From NCBI RefSeq assembly GCF_900103915.1, contig NZ_FNIG01000002.1:204608-268607 (forward strand): DNA of 64,000 nucleotides, written 5' to 3'. Of the stretch, positions 26,822 through 36,871 are shown in pieces; within the stretch, counting starts at the first letter, position 1; each line of letters opens with the position of its first letter. A program made the translations under genes and the position numbers. The stretch is from Tenuibacillus multivorans (GTDB lineage Bacteria; Bacillota; Bacilli; Bacillales; Alkalibacillaceae). Below the pieces are notes generated by a model. The model was given only the letters and a program-made list of their open reading frames with translations. It ran no database searches and was not told where the DNA came from.

Positions 26822-27442
26822 TTAGCCCACCTTTCCCATTAGATATACAACTGTAAAGATAAATACCCATACAACGTCAATGAAGTGCCAATATAAACTG
26901 GCAATATAGAACTTCGGTGCGTTATAAAGATTAATTCCTCGCTTACTATTACGAATCATTAGTGAGAGAAACCATCCTAGACCAAATGCAACGTGTGCAC
27001 CGTGGAAACCTACTAATGTATAGAAAGCTGAAGAAAATGCTGATGTCGTATACCCAAATTCATATCCGTGTACATAGTGATAAAATTCGTAAATCTCAAA
27101 TCCAAGGAAAATCAATCCCAGTAATACTGTGATTCCTATCCACAACTGCATTTTCTTAAAATCATTATTCTTCATATGATACATCGCATAAACACTAGTT
27201 AATGAACTAGTTAGAAGTACGATTGTCATAATAAAGACAAGCTCTAAACCAAATATTTCTTCTGCAGATGGGCCTTGAGCATTTGAATTTTTTAGTGCTA
27301 AATAAGTTCCAAATAAACTTGCAAATAATACGGTTTCTCCGCCAAGGAAGAACCAAAAACCCATAAATTTATTGCGGCCTTCAAGGGTGGCTCTTTCAGG
27401 GTTTTGCGGCAAGTTTTCTGATTTTAACATATCATCAGCCAT
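26822..27442 (-). CDS. ctaE: cytochrome c oxidase subunit III (CtaE)
   Basis: A 206-residue protein with five membrane segments and the motifs GFWFFLGGE and FHGAHVAFGL of subunit III. It helps stabilise subunit I and proton uptake. ATG 27442 has a GGGGGAT site upstream and overlaps the ctaD stop by 8 bp; an upstream in-frame start at 27463 would extend into ctaD with no better site. Confidence 0.93.
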   Translation of the reverse strand: MADDMLKSENLPQNPERATLEGRNKFMGFWFFLGGETVLFASLFGTYLALKNSNAQGPSAEEIFGLELVFIMTIVLLTSSLTSVYAMYHMKNNDFKKMQLWIGITVLLGLIFLGFEIYEFYHYVHGYEFGYTTSAFSSAFYTLVGFHGAHVAFGLGWFLSLMIRNSKRGINLYNAPKFYIASLYWHFIDVVWVFIFTVVYLMGKVG

Positions 27443-29291
27443 TAGAACCATCCCCCTTTTCATCTTCTAAGTCCTCTTTATGAATATGATATCCTAAATC
27501 ATCTTTGAAGGAACGATATATCATGCTACCGAAAAATAATCCGAAGCCAATTGCAGCTAAGAACCAATAAGATCCTTGGAACATGACACCGAACCCAGCG
27601 ATAAATAATCCGAGTGACATCACAAACGGTACAAAAGAGTTATTAGGCATGTGAATATCACCTAATGGTTCAGCAGGCTGCATTTTACCGTTACCTTCAG
27701 TTTTCTCAATCCATAAAGGATCTAAACCACGAACAAGTGGTAACTGTTTAAAGTTATAGAATGGTGGTGGAGATGGTATAGCCCATTCTAAAGTACGGGC
27801 ATCCCATGGGTCTCCTGATACTTTTTTACCTTTAACTTGAGTCATAACCATATTGTAGACAAATACAATTGTACCCACAGCCATTAAGAAGGCACCAATC
27901 GTACTAATAAAGTTAAATGTGTCTAAACCTTGACCTTCACCGAATACCCAATAACGACGTGGCATTCCCATTAAACCTAGGAAATGCTGGAAAAAGAATG
28001 TTAAATGGAATCCAATAAAGAATAACCAGAAGAACCAATGGTTTAATTTTTCGTTTAGTAACGTTCCGAACATCTTAGGCCACCAGTAAATTAAACCTGC
28101 GAAAATACCTAAGACAGTACCACCAACGATAACGTAATGGAAGTGTGCTACGACAAAATAAGAATCGTGATACTGGTAGTCAGCTGCAGCTGATGCCAAC
28201 ATAACACCTGTCATACCACCAATTGTAAACGTTGGGATGAACCCAAGTGCAAATACCATTGGTGATGTAAGTCGTATACTACCGCCCCATAAGGTAAATA
28301 ACCAGTTAAAAATTTTAATACCTGTTGGTACGGCGATTGCCATGGTTGCCACCGCAAATATTGAGTTAGCAATTGGCCCTAAACCTACTGTAAACATGTG
28401 GTGTGCCCAAACCATGAAACCGAAAAATGCGATTAATACTGTTGCAAATACCATAGATGAATACCCGAATAATCGTTTCTTCGCAAATGTTGGTATAACC
28501 TCACTAAACACCCCAAAAGCTGGCAAAATTAAGATATAAACTTCAGGGTGACCAAAGATCCAGAATAGGTGCTCCCAAATAATCGCATTACCGCCCAATT
28601 CAGGATTAAAGAAGTTTGCACCAAATAAGCGGTCAAATGTTAATTGGAATAAACCAACAGTAAGAGCTGGGAATGCAAATAGAATAAGTACACTTGCAAT
28701 TAACGTTGTCCATGTAAACAAAGGCATTCTCATATAAGTCATGCCTGGTGCACGCATATTAACGATTGTAACAATAAAGTTAATACCGGCCATTAACGTA
28801 CCGAAACCGGCTATCTGTAAACCAATTGAATAAAAGTCAACACCATGTCCTTCTGAAAAGATTGATAATGGTGCGTATGATGTCCAACCAGCATCAGGAG
28901 CTCCAGTAACGAACCATGATACGTTTAGCATAACCCCACCAAAGAAAAATAACCAAAAACCTAACGAGTTAACAAATGGAAACGCAACATCTCGCGCACC
29001 AATTTGGAGCGGAACAGCAATATTCATTAAAGCAAATAGTAATGGCATCGCGGCTAAGAATATCATAGTTGTTCCGTGCATCGTTAAAACTTCATTATAG
29101 AATTGAGCCGATAAAAAATCATTATCGGGTACAATTAATTGAATACGAATAAGCATTGCTTCGAGTCCGCCGAGGATAAAGAAAAAGAATCCACCGATTA
29201 AATAAAGAATCGCGATCTTTTTATGGTCAACGGTTGTTAAATAGTCCCATAAAACAGACCCAAAGCCAGCTTTTCTAGCTGTAGTGCTCAC
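27435..29291 (-). CDS. ctaD: cytochrome c oxidase subunit I (CtaD)
   Basis: A 618-residue heme-copper oxidase core subunit with at least twelve membrane segments. HPEVYILILPAFG carries the CuB His and the His-Tyr crosslink region, AHHMFTVGL carries further CuB ligands, and DSYFVVAHFHYVIVGG holds the two heme ligands. It reduces oxygen to water at heme a3-CuB and pumps protons. Length is as in B. subtilis CtaD. It lies 35 bp downstream of ctaC. Confidence 0.96.
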   Translation of the reverse strand: MSTTARKAGFGSVLWDYLTTVDHKKIAILYLIGGFFFFILGGLEAMLIRIQLIVPDNDFLSAQFYNEVLTMHGTTMIFLAAMPLLFALMNIAVPLQIGARDVAFPFVNSLGFWLFFFGGVMLNVSWFVTGAPDAGWTSYAPLSIFSEGHGVDFYSIGLQIAGFGTLMAGINFIVTIVNMRAPGMTYMRMPLFTWTTLIASVLILFAFPALTVGLFQLTFDRLFGANFFNPELGGNAIIWEHLFWIFGHPEVYILILPAFGVFSEVIPTFAKKRLFGYSSMVFATVLIAFFGFMVWAHHMFTVGLGPIANSIFAVATMAIAVPTGIKIFNWLFTLWGGSIRLTSPMVFALGFIPTFTIGGMTGVMLASAAADYQYHDSYFVVAHFHYVIVGGTVLGIFAGLIYWWPKMFGTLLNEKLNHWFFWLFFIGFHLTFFFQHFLGLMGMPRRYWVFGEGQGLDTFNFISTIGAFLMAVGTIVFVYNMVMTQVKGKKVSGDPWDARTLEWAIPSPPPFYNFKQLPLVRGLDPLWIEKTEGNGKMQPAEPLGDIHMPNNSFVPFVMSLGLFIAGFGVMFQGSYWFLAAIGFGLFFGSMIYRSFKDDLGYHIHKEDLEDEKGDGSNG

Positions 29292-29326
29292 GCTATAAAC
29301 CTCCCTTAAAAATAATATTCACCTAA

Positions 29327-30562
29327 CTATTGATCATCTGTCTGTTCTTCATTATTTTCTTCATTAGTTTGTTCTGTATTTTCTTCATTTCCTTGTTCTT
29401 CTGTGTTTTCACCATTTTCTTCTTCAGTTTCTTCCTCTTCTTCAGGGAATAATGAGCTTAAATCAGAGTCTTTATAAACCCCATCTTCAGCATTTTCTGT
29501 TGTTATATCACTAGGACTTAAGGTCATTAAGTACTCAGCAATTTTACTTGCTTCTTCATCGGATAATTCATAAGGAGCTGAAGTCATTAAGTTTCCTGGC
29601 TTCATATCTTTACCTTTAGTTTGAATCCATTCAACTATATTTTTCTTATTGTAATCCTCTACACCAGCTAATTTTGTTCTATCTCCAAAATTAGTTAAGT
29701 TAGGTCCCATTTTATTTGGGTCAGCACCAATAGCGTGGCAAGTCATACAGTTATCTGCAAATAATTGTTGACCTTCTTGTGCTGTAGCTGATTCAGGCAC
29801 CTCTTCACCCGTTACGCCTTGCATATCTTGAACCCATTGTTCAAATTCGCCAGGACTTACAGCCACTACTTTAAAGTCCATTAGTGAGTGTGAAGGACCG
29901 CAAAGCTCAGCACATTTCCCCCAGTAGACATCTTCTTCTTTAGCCAAAAGTGTCATCTCATTTGTGTTACCTGTTGGGTTTACGTCCATCTTACCTGCAA
30001 TGGTCGGTACCCAGAATGAGTGAATAACATCCTGTGAAGTCATGGATAAGTATACTTTACGATCAGTTGGAATATATAATTCCTGACTAGTTGAAACTTC
30101 TAATCCCTCATATTCAAAGTGCCACCAATATTGGGCACCTGTAACGTTAATCCATAACGAATCTTCTTCTTCACCTTCCTCATTAACCTCAGGTGAAGTA
30201 TCAGCAAGTGCAAACGTGTATTGAATAGTTGGCACTGCTAATATGATTAACAAAATAATCGGAATAACAGTCCATAGTGTTTCTAGTGCGTGATTTCCTT
30301 CTGTTTGCTTTGGAATAAAATTTGGATCGTCATCTTTTTTACGACGATATTTAATAATAACAAACGTGTAAATCACCATTACGACTACAAATACAAATAA
30401 CATGATGACAATACTTAGAATCATCAAGTCAAAAATCATTTCTGAGCCTTCACCTTTTGGTTGAAGAGCACTTAGAAATGGTTCACCACAACCTGATAAA
30501 ACAAGCGAAAGTACGATCAAAGCAGAAATTGCTTTGAGTTTACTCATCCACCCTTTCATCAT
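29327..30562 (-). CDS. ctaC: cytochrome c oxidase subunit II with fused cytochrome c (CtaC)
   Basis: A 411-residue lipoprotein (LVLSGC, Cys25) with two membrane segments and a cupredoxin domain carrying the CuA ligands (GKCAELCGPSHSLMDF). A cytochrome c domain with the heme motif CMTCH follows and marks a caa3-type oxidase. The last ~45 residues are an extreme Glu/Asn/Thr tail, probably disordered and facing outside. ATG 30562 and ATG 30559 are both possible, with GAGAGG 5 or 8 bases away. Cytochrome c donates electrons to CuA. Confidence 0.95.
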   Translation of the reverse strand: MMKGWMSKLKAISALIVLSLVLSGCGEPFLSALQPKGEGSEMIFDLMILSIVIMLFVFVVVMVIYTFVIIKYRRKKDDDPNFIPKQTEGNHALETLWTVIPIILLIILAVPTIQYTFALADTSPEVNEEGEEEDSLWINVTGAQYWWHFEYEGLEVSTSQELYIPTDRKVYLSMTSQDVIHSFWVPTIAGKMDVNPTGNTNEMTLLAKEEDVYWGKCAELCGPSHSLMDFKVVAVSPGEFEQWVQDMQGVTGEEVPESATAQEGQQLFADNCMTCHAIGADPNKMGPNLTNFGDRTKLAGVEDYNKKNIVEWIQTKGKDMKPGNLMTSAPYELSDEEASKIAEYLMTLSPSDITTENAEDGVYKDSDLSSLFPEEEEETEEENGENTEEQGNEENTEQTNEENNEEQTDDQ

Positions 30563-30657
30563 CGATACCTCTCTTTCTCTTAATTAAATTCTTAGGAAGT
30601 TGATTACATTATATAAATATAATTAAGAAAAGGAAAATCTTTTCTTAATTTACTTAA

Positions 30658-31593
30658 CTAAATCATTGCTGGGATAGTTGCTAATACTAATCCGACAAAA
30701 AAGAACGTTAAATAATTTAATGAATAGATAAACATCCATTTGGCCCATTTATCGTCGTCTTTCATCTTAAAGCCATAAAATGCAATGGCTAGCCACCCAA
30801 GATTTAGAAGGGTCGCAAACACGACAAATATAGGTCCTAAAGAAAAGAAGTAAAATGGTAAAGGCAATAAACAAATAGTATAAATAAGTATTTGTCGTTT
30901 TGTTATATTATTGCCATAAAGAACAGGTAACATAGGTATACCTGCTTCACTATATTCCTTGCGTTTACGTATAGCCAACGAGAGAAAGTGTGGTGTTTGC
31001 CATATAAACATGACTAAAAACAAGACAAACGCAACTGGATGTAACGTTTGATCCACAGCAGCCCAGCCGATAAGTGGTGGAGCTGCCCCCGAAAAGCTTC
31101 CAATGACAGTATTAATGGTATACCTTCTCTTCGACCATATTGTGTACATAACGACATATGCAAACCAACCAATAAATGCTATTAAAGCGGCTATAGGTGT
31201 TGTCAAATATAACAATAATAACCCAAGGACGGTAAAACCAAACCCTAATGCTAATATAACATTTAATGAAATAGTTCCTGTAATCGTTGGTCTATTTTTA
31301 GTTCTAGACATCACTTGATCGATATCACGGTCATACCAATTATTTATAACACATCCCCCAGCAATCACAAGTCCTGTCCCAAGCATGACCAGGAGGAATG
31401 TTACCCAATTACTCAAAAACTCCTGATTAGTAAAATAAAGGGCTAACCAAAAGCCTGCAAAAGTCGTAATTAAATTTGAATTAATAATACCTATTTTGAT
31501 TAAGGCTAAAAAATCTGTCCATAACGCTTTTATATTCGTTGATCTATCATCTAGATCAGATAAGGTTGAATGTATTGAACGAGGCTCACTCAT
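30658..31593 (-). CDS. ctaB: protoheme IX farnesyltransferase (heme O synthase, CtaB)
   Basis: A 311-residue UbiA-type prenyltransferase with about nine membrane segments and the first Asp-rich motif NNWYDRDIDQVMSRTKNRP. It farnesylates protoheme to heme O for the oxidase. ATG 31593 gives an N-terminus like B. subtilis CtaB; GAGGGG lies 12 bases upstream, a long gap, and ATG 31620 is an alternative without a site. It starts the oxidase block and diverges from ctaA. Confidence 0.92.
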   Translation of the reverse strand: MSEPRSIHSTLSDLDDRSTNIKALWTDFLALIKIGIINSNLITTFAGFWLALYFTNQEFLSNWVTFLLVMLGTGLVIAGGCVINNWYDRDIDQVMSRTKNRPTITGTISLNVILALGFGFTVLGLLLLYLTTPIAALIAFIGWFAYVVMYTIWSKRRYTINTVIGSFSGAAPPLIGWAAVDQTLHPVAFVLFLVMFIWQTPHFLSLAIRKRKEYSEAGIPMLPVLYGNNITKRQILIYTICLLPLPFYFFSLGPIFVVFATLLNLGWLAIAFYGFKMKDDDKWAKWMFIYSLNYLTFFFVGLVLATIPAMI

Positions 31594-31836
31594 ATTATTC
31601 GCCGTCCCCTCATTTATCATTAACTAAAGTTTAAAAGAAATTAATTAATCTATTACTTTATGGTTCATTTGATATTGTATCATTTAATTATCTTTACATC
31701 TATTTAACCATATAAAATCAATTTTAGGTGTGAAAAATGTGTGAAAAAAACATTCAACAGATAAATTAGCATACTTCACTTATAAAAGACATACGTTAAA
31801 GGCTATTTTTCACAAAAAGTACAAAAATAAAGGAAG

Positions 31837-31845
31837 TGTTATAAT
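31837..31845 (+). promoter_or_regulatory. extended -10 promoter of ctaA
   Basis: TGTTATAAT is a perfect extended -10 (TG-N-TATAAT) about 85 bases before the ctaA start. No good -35 lies at 17 bases, which suggests activator dependence. Nearby CACAAAAAGTACAAAA and TTTTGTAAAGAAT resemble AT-rich ResD sites; ResD activates ctaA in B. subtilis. Confidence 0.5.
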
Positions 31846-31929
31846 TTTGTAAAGAATTTCATTTCCATCCGACAATAATTTATATTACGATAGTTATTGG
31901 GTATTTGGCAACAAAGCGAGGTGATTAAC

Positions 31930-32844
31930 ATGAAAAAAATCTTTAAACATAAATCAATTGCACTTATATCATTAATCACCATGCTATTCGTATTGGTTGG
32001 TGGTGCTCTCGTCACCAAAACTGGATCTGGATTAGGCTGTGGTCGCAGTTGGCCACTTTGTAATGGTGAATTAATTCCTTCCAATATAACCTTTGAATTA
32101 CTAATAGAATTCAGTCATCGCATGGTTACTGGGGTTGCTATTATATTTGTCGGTTTATTGTGTATAATTGCTTGGCGTCATTATCAGCATGTTAAAGAAA
32201 CTAAATTTTTTGTGATTATAACCATCTTATTTTTTGTCCTACAATCTCTATTAGGTGCAGGAGCTGTCCTATTTGAACAGACAAGCTTAATTAAAGCATT
32301 ACACTTTGGTGTATCTCTAATATCCTTTACGACTGTTTTTCTATTAACCTTAATTATTTTTAACTTTGATGAAAAATTCCATACGGATCAAATAACGATA
32401 CCGCGTAAACTACGTGTTCAATATTATAGTTTGTTTGTGTATACACTCATTGTCGTTTATTCAGGTGCGTTAGTCAGACATAAATCAGCAAGCCTCGTTT
32501 GTCGAGACTGGCCGTTTTGTTTTAATGACCAAGCGTTACAAATCGGTCATTTTACCATCGAACAATGGATTCAGATGGGGCACCGTACATTAGCTGGCCT
32601 ATTATTTTTATGGGTTATTGGATTGTTAATCTATATTTGGAAGCATCACTCCAAGCATGCTTTAATTAAAAATGGCTGGTTAATCGCAAGTGGATTATTA
32701 ACTTTACAAGTTATTTTAGGTGCATTAGTCGTTGTTACAAAAATGAATACGTTTATTGCACTTATGCACGCTTTAATGGTTTCTTTATTTTTTGCTCTTC
32801 TTTCCTATTTCATTCTACTTTCGAGAAGAAGCGCAAAAAAATAA
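31930..32844 (+). CDS. ctaA: heme A synthase (CtaA)
   Basis: A 304-residue protein with eight membrane segments. It converts heme O to heme A. The N-terminal loop has paired cysteines (GLGCGRSWPLC), and a second Cys pair occurs in the C-terminal half (LVCRDWPFC), as in Bacillus CtaA. Conserved His residues (EFSHRMVTG, QMGHRTLAG) are heme ligands. ATG 31930 has GCGAGGTG 6 bases upstream; a longer frame from 31897 lacks a site. It is divergent from ctaB, as in B. subtilis. Confidence 0.95.
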   Translation: MKKIFKHKSIALISLITMLFVLVGGALVTKTGSGLGCGRSWPLCNGELIPSNITFELLIEFSHRMVTGVAIIFVGLLCIIAWRHYQHVKETKFFVIITILFFVLQSLLGAGAVLFEQTSLIKALHFGVSLISFTTVFLLTLIIFNFDEKFHTDQITIPRKLRVQYYSLFVYTLIVVYSGALVRHKSASLVCRDWPFCFNDQALQIGHFTIEQWIQMGHRTLAGLLFLWVIGLLIYIWKHHSKHALIKNGWLIASGLLTLQVILGALVVVTKMNTFIALMHALMVSLFFALLSYFILLSRRSAKK

Positions 32845-32874
32845 GGGCTAACAATCCGTTAGCCCTTATTTATT
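32838..32874. terminator. bidirectional terminator ctaA/pycA
   Basis: ATAAGGGCTAAC pairs with GTTAGCCCTTAT, with A and T tracts on both sides, between convergent genes. Confidence 0.87.
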
Positions 32875-35800
32875 ATTCAATTTCAATCAGTAAATCTCCA
32901 CTTACAATCGCTTCACCATTCTTTACATGGATGCTTTTCACAACTCCTTCAAATGGAGCTTGGATCGTGGTTTCCATTTTCATGGACTCTGTAATCATTA
33001 TATGATCATTTTTACTAACCTTCTCCCCTTCTTTAACGAGAATATTGACTACAGTACCTGGCATCGATGCCCCAATATGTTCAGGATTATTCTGATCAGC
33101 CTTCTGACGTTGTAGCTTTACATCTTCAATGTTTTCATCTCGAACGACTACTTCACGTGGTTGACCATTCAATTCAAAGTAAACGACACGATGTCCACCT
33201 TTTTGAGCTTCACCAATTGAGACTAGCTTAACAATTAAAGTTTTACCCTGTTCGATTTCGACGGCTATTTCTTCACCCAGACGTAAACCGTACAAAAATG
33301 CCGGCGTATCTAACACGGAGATATCTCCATATTGTTCAGCAAAGTCTTGATATTCCTTAAAGACTTTCGGATATAAAGCATAAGAAATAATCTCTAAATC
33401 TGTAACCGGACGGTCCAACTTAACATAAAGCTGTTCTTTTAACGCCTCGAAATTCTCATACTTCAAATGTTCTCCTGGGCGACTCGTAATCGATTCCTTC
33501 CCTTTTAGGATAATTCGTTGTAATTCTTTCGGAAAACCTTGATAAGGCTGTCCGATATAACCTTGGAAAAATTCAATAACGGAATCTGGGAAATCTAATG
33601 AATCTCCCTTTTCATAAACATCATCAACTGTTAAATCATTCTGAACCATAAACAAGGCCATATCTCCAACGATTTTAGACGATGGCGTTACCTTAACAAT
33701 ATCACCAAACATATCATTAACTTTACGATACATAGCTTTAACCTCATCCCAGCGATCGCCTAAATCAAGCGCTTTGGCTTGCTGTTGCAGATTACTATAT
33801 TGACCACCTGGCATTTCATGAAAATAAATTTCAGAATGTGGCGCTATTAATCCATTCTCATAAGGGGCATAAAATTCTCGTACATCTTCCCAATATCGAG
33901 CTAGTTGATCATAGGCTGTAATATCTAAGTTTGGCTGTCGATCATGGTGCTCCAAAGCGTAATATAAACTGTTTGCACTTGGTTGTGACGTACTACCTGC
34001 CATAGTACTAACTGCCACATCAACGGCGTTTACACCCGCTTCGATAGCCTTAGAATACATATATATACCATTGCCACTCGTATCATGTGTATGCAAATGA
34101 ATTGGAATGTCTATTTCTTGTTTTAAAGCTGAAATCAATTGATACGCTGCTTCAGGCTTCAACAATCCAGCCATGTCTTTAATACCTAATATATGAGCAC
34201 CCTCTGCTTCTAACGCATTAGCAAGCTTTAAATAATAATCTAAATCATATTTTGGTCTTTCAGGATCAAAAATATCTCCGGTATAACACATAGAAGCTTC
34301 GGCTATTTTTCCTTGCTTTAATACAGCTTGAATCGCCGGTTTCATCCCTTCGACCCAGTTTAAACTATCAAAAATTCTAAATACATCAATTCCCATTTGT
34401 GCACTTTGTTCAACGAAGTTTTCAATGACATTATCCGGATAGTTTTTATAGCCGACAGCGTTACTTGCACGTAAAAGCATTTGAAATAAAACATTTGGCA
34501 TTTTCTTTCTAAGCTTACTCAGTCGTTCCCAAGGATTTTCGCGTAAAAATCGGTAAGACACATCAAAGGTTGCCCCTCCCCACATCTCAACTGAGAATAG
34601 ATTTGGAAGTAATTTAGCAGTTGGTTCAGCAACTTCAAGTAAATCCTGTGTTCTTACTCGAGTCGCTAATAATGACTGATGTGCATCACGAAAAGTTGTA
34701 TCCGTAAGCTTAACCTCTTTCTGTTCTTTTAGCCACTGTGCGACAGCTTCTGGCCCATTTTGCTCCAAAAGCTGCTTAGTTCCATTCGGAAATTCAGCAT
34801 TGACATTAAAGCTAGGCTTTCTCGGCTTAGCAAAAAGAGGCTTTTTCTCCTTACCACTTTTAATGGGACCGTTGACCGTAGTATAACCCAAATACGATAA
34901 AAGCTTGGTTCCTCGGTCTTTTCGTTTAGGAAATACAAATAGTTCCGGTGTGGAATCAATAAAAGTGGTGTCATAGCTGCTATTAATAAATTTCTCGTGT
35001 AATATGACATTTTGTAAAAATGGAATATTCGTTTTAATTCCACGTATTCTGAATTCCTTTAAGTTCCGGACCATTTTTTTAGCTGCTTGTTCAAAAGTTA
35101 AGGCCCATGTCGATACCTTGACGAGCAGTGAATCATAATGTGGTGAAATTACAGCACCCTGGAACCCATTCCCGGCATCCAGTCGAACGCCAAACCCACC
35201 ACCGGTTCGATAGGCCATAATTTTTCCTGTATCTGGCATAAAGTTATTTAATGGATCCTCTGTTGTGACTCGTGATTGAATCGCATAACCATGGGTTGAG
35301 ATGTCGCCTTGCCTCGGAATGTCAATCGGCGCATCATGGAGCCCGTATCCCATTGCAATATGCAGTTGTGTTTGGACAATGTCTACTCCCGTTATCATTT
35401 CTGTAATCGTATGCTCCACTTGAACACGTGGGTTGACTTCAATGAAATAAAATTCATTTTCTGTCACTAAAAACTCGACTGTTCCCGCATTCACGTAATC
35501 AATCGTTTTCATTAACTTAACAGCCGCTTCACAAATGTCATCTCGCTGATTTTCTGCAAGGGAAACACTTGGTGCTATCTCAACAACTTTTTGGTGACGT
35601 CGTTGGATAGAACAATCCCGCTCATACAAATGAACAATATTGCCCTTTGAATCACCTATCACTTGAACTTCAATATGTTTAGGATTTTCAATTAATTTTT
35701 CAATATAAACTTCATCACTGCCGAATGCAACTCGCGCTTCAGATTTAGCACGATCATAGGCGTCCTTAAGCGCTTCCTTTGTGCGAACAATTCGCATGCC

Positions 35801-36316
35801 TCGTCCACCACCGCCTAAGGCAGCTTTAATCATTATTGGAAATCCGTATTCAGCAACAAATTCTTCGACCTCTTCTACGGAAGTAACAGGTCCGTTCGAC
35901 CCTGGAATAACAGGAATATCTGCATTAACTGCTTGATGTCTGGCCTTGACTTTATCACCAAAAATATCCAGTAAATGACTAGCAGGGCCAATAAATGTAA
36001 TGCCTTCTTCCTCGCACCGTTTAGCAAAGTGTACATTCTCGGACAAAAATCCATATCCAGGGTGAATCGCATCAACGCCGACTCGTTTAGCAATCGATAT
36101 AATCCCTTCAATATCGAGATAAGCATCGATTGGTTTTTTACCAACACCGACTAAATAAGCTTCATCGGCTTTGTAACGATGATAGGAACCTGTGTCCTCT
36201 TCAGAGTAAATAGCTACCGTCCGTATATTAAGCTCCGTACATGCTCGAAATACACGGATAGCAATTTCACCTCGGTTAGCAACTAAAACTTTGTTGAAAG
36301 GCTTCAATTGAGTCAT
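32873..36316 (-). CDS. pycA: pyruvate carboxylase
   Basis: A 1147-residue biotin enzyme, the length of B. subtilis PycA. The biotin carboxylase domain comes first (KVLVANRGEIAIRVFRAC, GGGGRGMR), then the carboxyltransferase domain (TFRDAHQSLLATRVRT, THDTSGN) and the C-terminal biotinyl domain with ESMKMET, biotinylated Lys near 1113. It makes oxaloacetate from pyruvate, bicarbonate and ATP. ATG 36316 matches the family start; GGAGG is 12 bases upstream. In B. subtilis ftsW lies between pycA and ylaN; here it does not. Confidence 0.97.
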   Translation of the reverse strand: MTQLKPFNKVLVANRGEIAIRVFRACTELNIRTVAIYSEEDTGSYHRYKADEAYLVGVGKKPIDAYLDIEGIISIAKRVGVDAIHPGYGFLSENVHFAKRCEEEGITFIGPASHLLDIFGDKVKARHQAVNADIPVIPGSNGPVTSVEEVEEFVAEYGFPIMIKAALGGGGRGMRIVRTKEALKDAYDRAKSEARVAFGSDEVYIEKLIENPKHIEVQVIGDSKGNIVHLYERDCSIQRRHQKVVEIAPSVSLAENQRDDICEAAVKLMKTIDYVNAGTVEFLVTENEFYFIEVNPRVQVEHTITEMITGVDIVQTQLHIAMGYGLHDAPIDIPRQGDISTHGYAIQSRVTTEDPLNNFMPDTGKIMAYRTGGGFGVRLDAGNGFQGAVISPHYDSLLVKVSTWALTFEQAAKKMVRNLKEFRIRGIKTNIPFLQNVILHEKFINSSYDTTFIDSTPELFVFPKRKDRGTKLLSYLGYTTVNGPIKSGKEKKPLFAKPRKPSFNVNAEFPNGTKQLLEQNGPEAVAQWLKEQKEVKLTDTTFRDAHQSLLATRVRTQDLLEVAEPTAKLLPNLFSVEMWGGATFDVSYRFLRENPWERLSKLRKKMPNVLFQMLLRASNAVGYKNYPDNVIENFVEQSAQMGIDVFRIFDSLNWVEGMKPAIQAVLKQGKIAEASMCYTGDIFDPERPKYDLDYYLKLANALEAEGAHILGIKDMAGLLKPEAAYQLISALKQEIDIPIHLHTHDTSGNGIYMYSKAIEAGVNAVDVAVSTMAGSTSQPSANSLYYALEHHDRQPNLDITAYDQLARYWEDVREFYAPYENGLIAPHSEIYFHEMPGGQYSNLQQQAKALDLGDRWDEVKAMYRKVNDMFGDIVKVTPSSKIVGDMALFMVQNDLTVDDVYEKGDSLDFPDSVIEFFQGYIGQPYQGFPKELQRIILKGKESITSRPGEHLKYENFEALKEQLYVKLDRPVTDLEIISYALYPKVFKEYQDFAEQYGDISVLDTPAFLYGLRLGEEIAVEIEQGKTLIVKLVSIGEAQKGGHRVVYFELNGQPREVVVRDENIEDVKLQRQKADQNNPEHIGASMPGTVVNILVKEGEKVSKNDHIMITESMKMETTIQAPFEGVVKSIHVKNGEAIVSGDLLIEIE

Positions 36317-36439
36317 GTTGAATAGAATCCTCCATTTCACAGCAGTTTGTTTAATTCTCTTTATAATCCTATTCAACAAAATGACTCAATTCCCTTTCGA
36401 TTCTGAATATTTATTCATTTTTTATGATGTGTTATTAAA

Positions 36440-36483
36440 AATAAAAAGCTCAAACATAAGCATTCATGCTTTGTTTGAGCTTG
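36440..36483 (-). terminator. terminator of ylaN
   Basis: AAGCTCAAACA with its complement, extended by an inner AAGCAT/ATGCTT stem, followed by TTTTTATTTTT on the minus strand. Confidence 0.87.
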
Positions 36484-36486
36484 CAG

Positions 36487-36783
36487 TTACGATGATTTTG
36501 ATTTATGTTCTTGATAAGCTTCATGCAACGCACTAAGCTGTCTCTCAAGATTTTCAAGAATTTCCTTTCCTGTTGATTCATTGATTAATTTAAGTCTAAC
36601 AGCAAAATCAACCTCACGAGAAAGGCCATACATTTGTGTATCTAAAACCTCTTCATATAGAGGACATTGAGGCATTGTTAAATTATCCATTTGAACTCTT
36701 ATTAGTTGTAAAATTTGATCCGCATCTGCCTTTAAGAGGGCTAGTGCTTGTTGATCTTCTTCAAGCGCTACATTAGATGACAC
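36487..36783 (-). CDS. ylaN: YlaN family protein (UPF0358), iron-responsive modulator of Fur
   Basis: A 98-residue helical protein ending in a charged tail. It contains [20 protein letters not shown], here cited as [14 protein letters not shown], and [23 protein letters not shown], cited as [16 protein letters not shown]. YlaN is essential in B. subtilis under iron limitation, and reports describe Fe(II) binding and relief of Fur repression. It is immediately upstream of pycA and followed by its own terminator. Confidence 0.94.
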   Translation of the reverse strand: MSSNVALEEDQQALALLKADADQILQLIRVQMDNLTMPQCPLYEEVLDTQMYGLSREVDFAVRLKLINESTGKEILENLERQLSALHEAYQEHKSKSS

Positions 36784-36871
36784 GGTAATTCCCCCTCACA
36801 AAATAAGCTTCCTACTTAATTATATTATAGGTTATAACTATAAAATGCAAGAAAACTTGTCTTGAATAAAT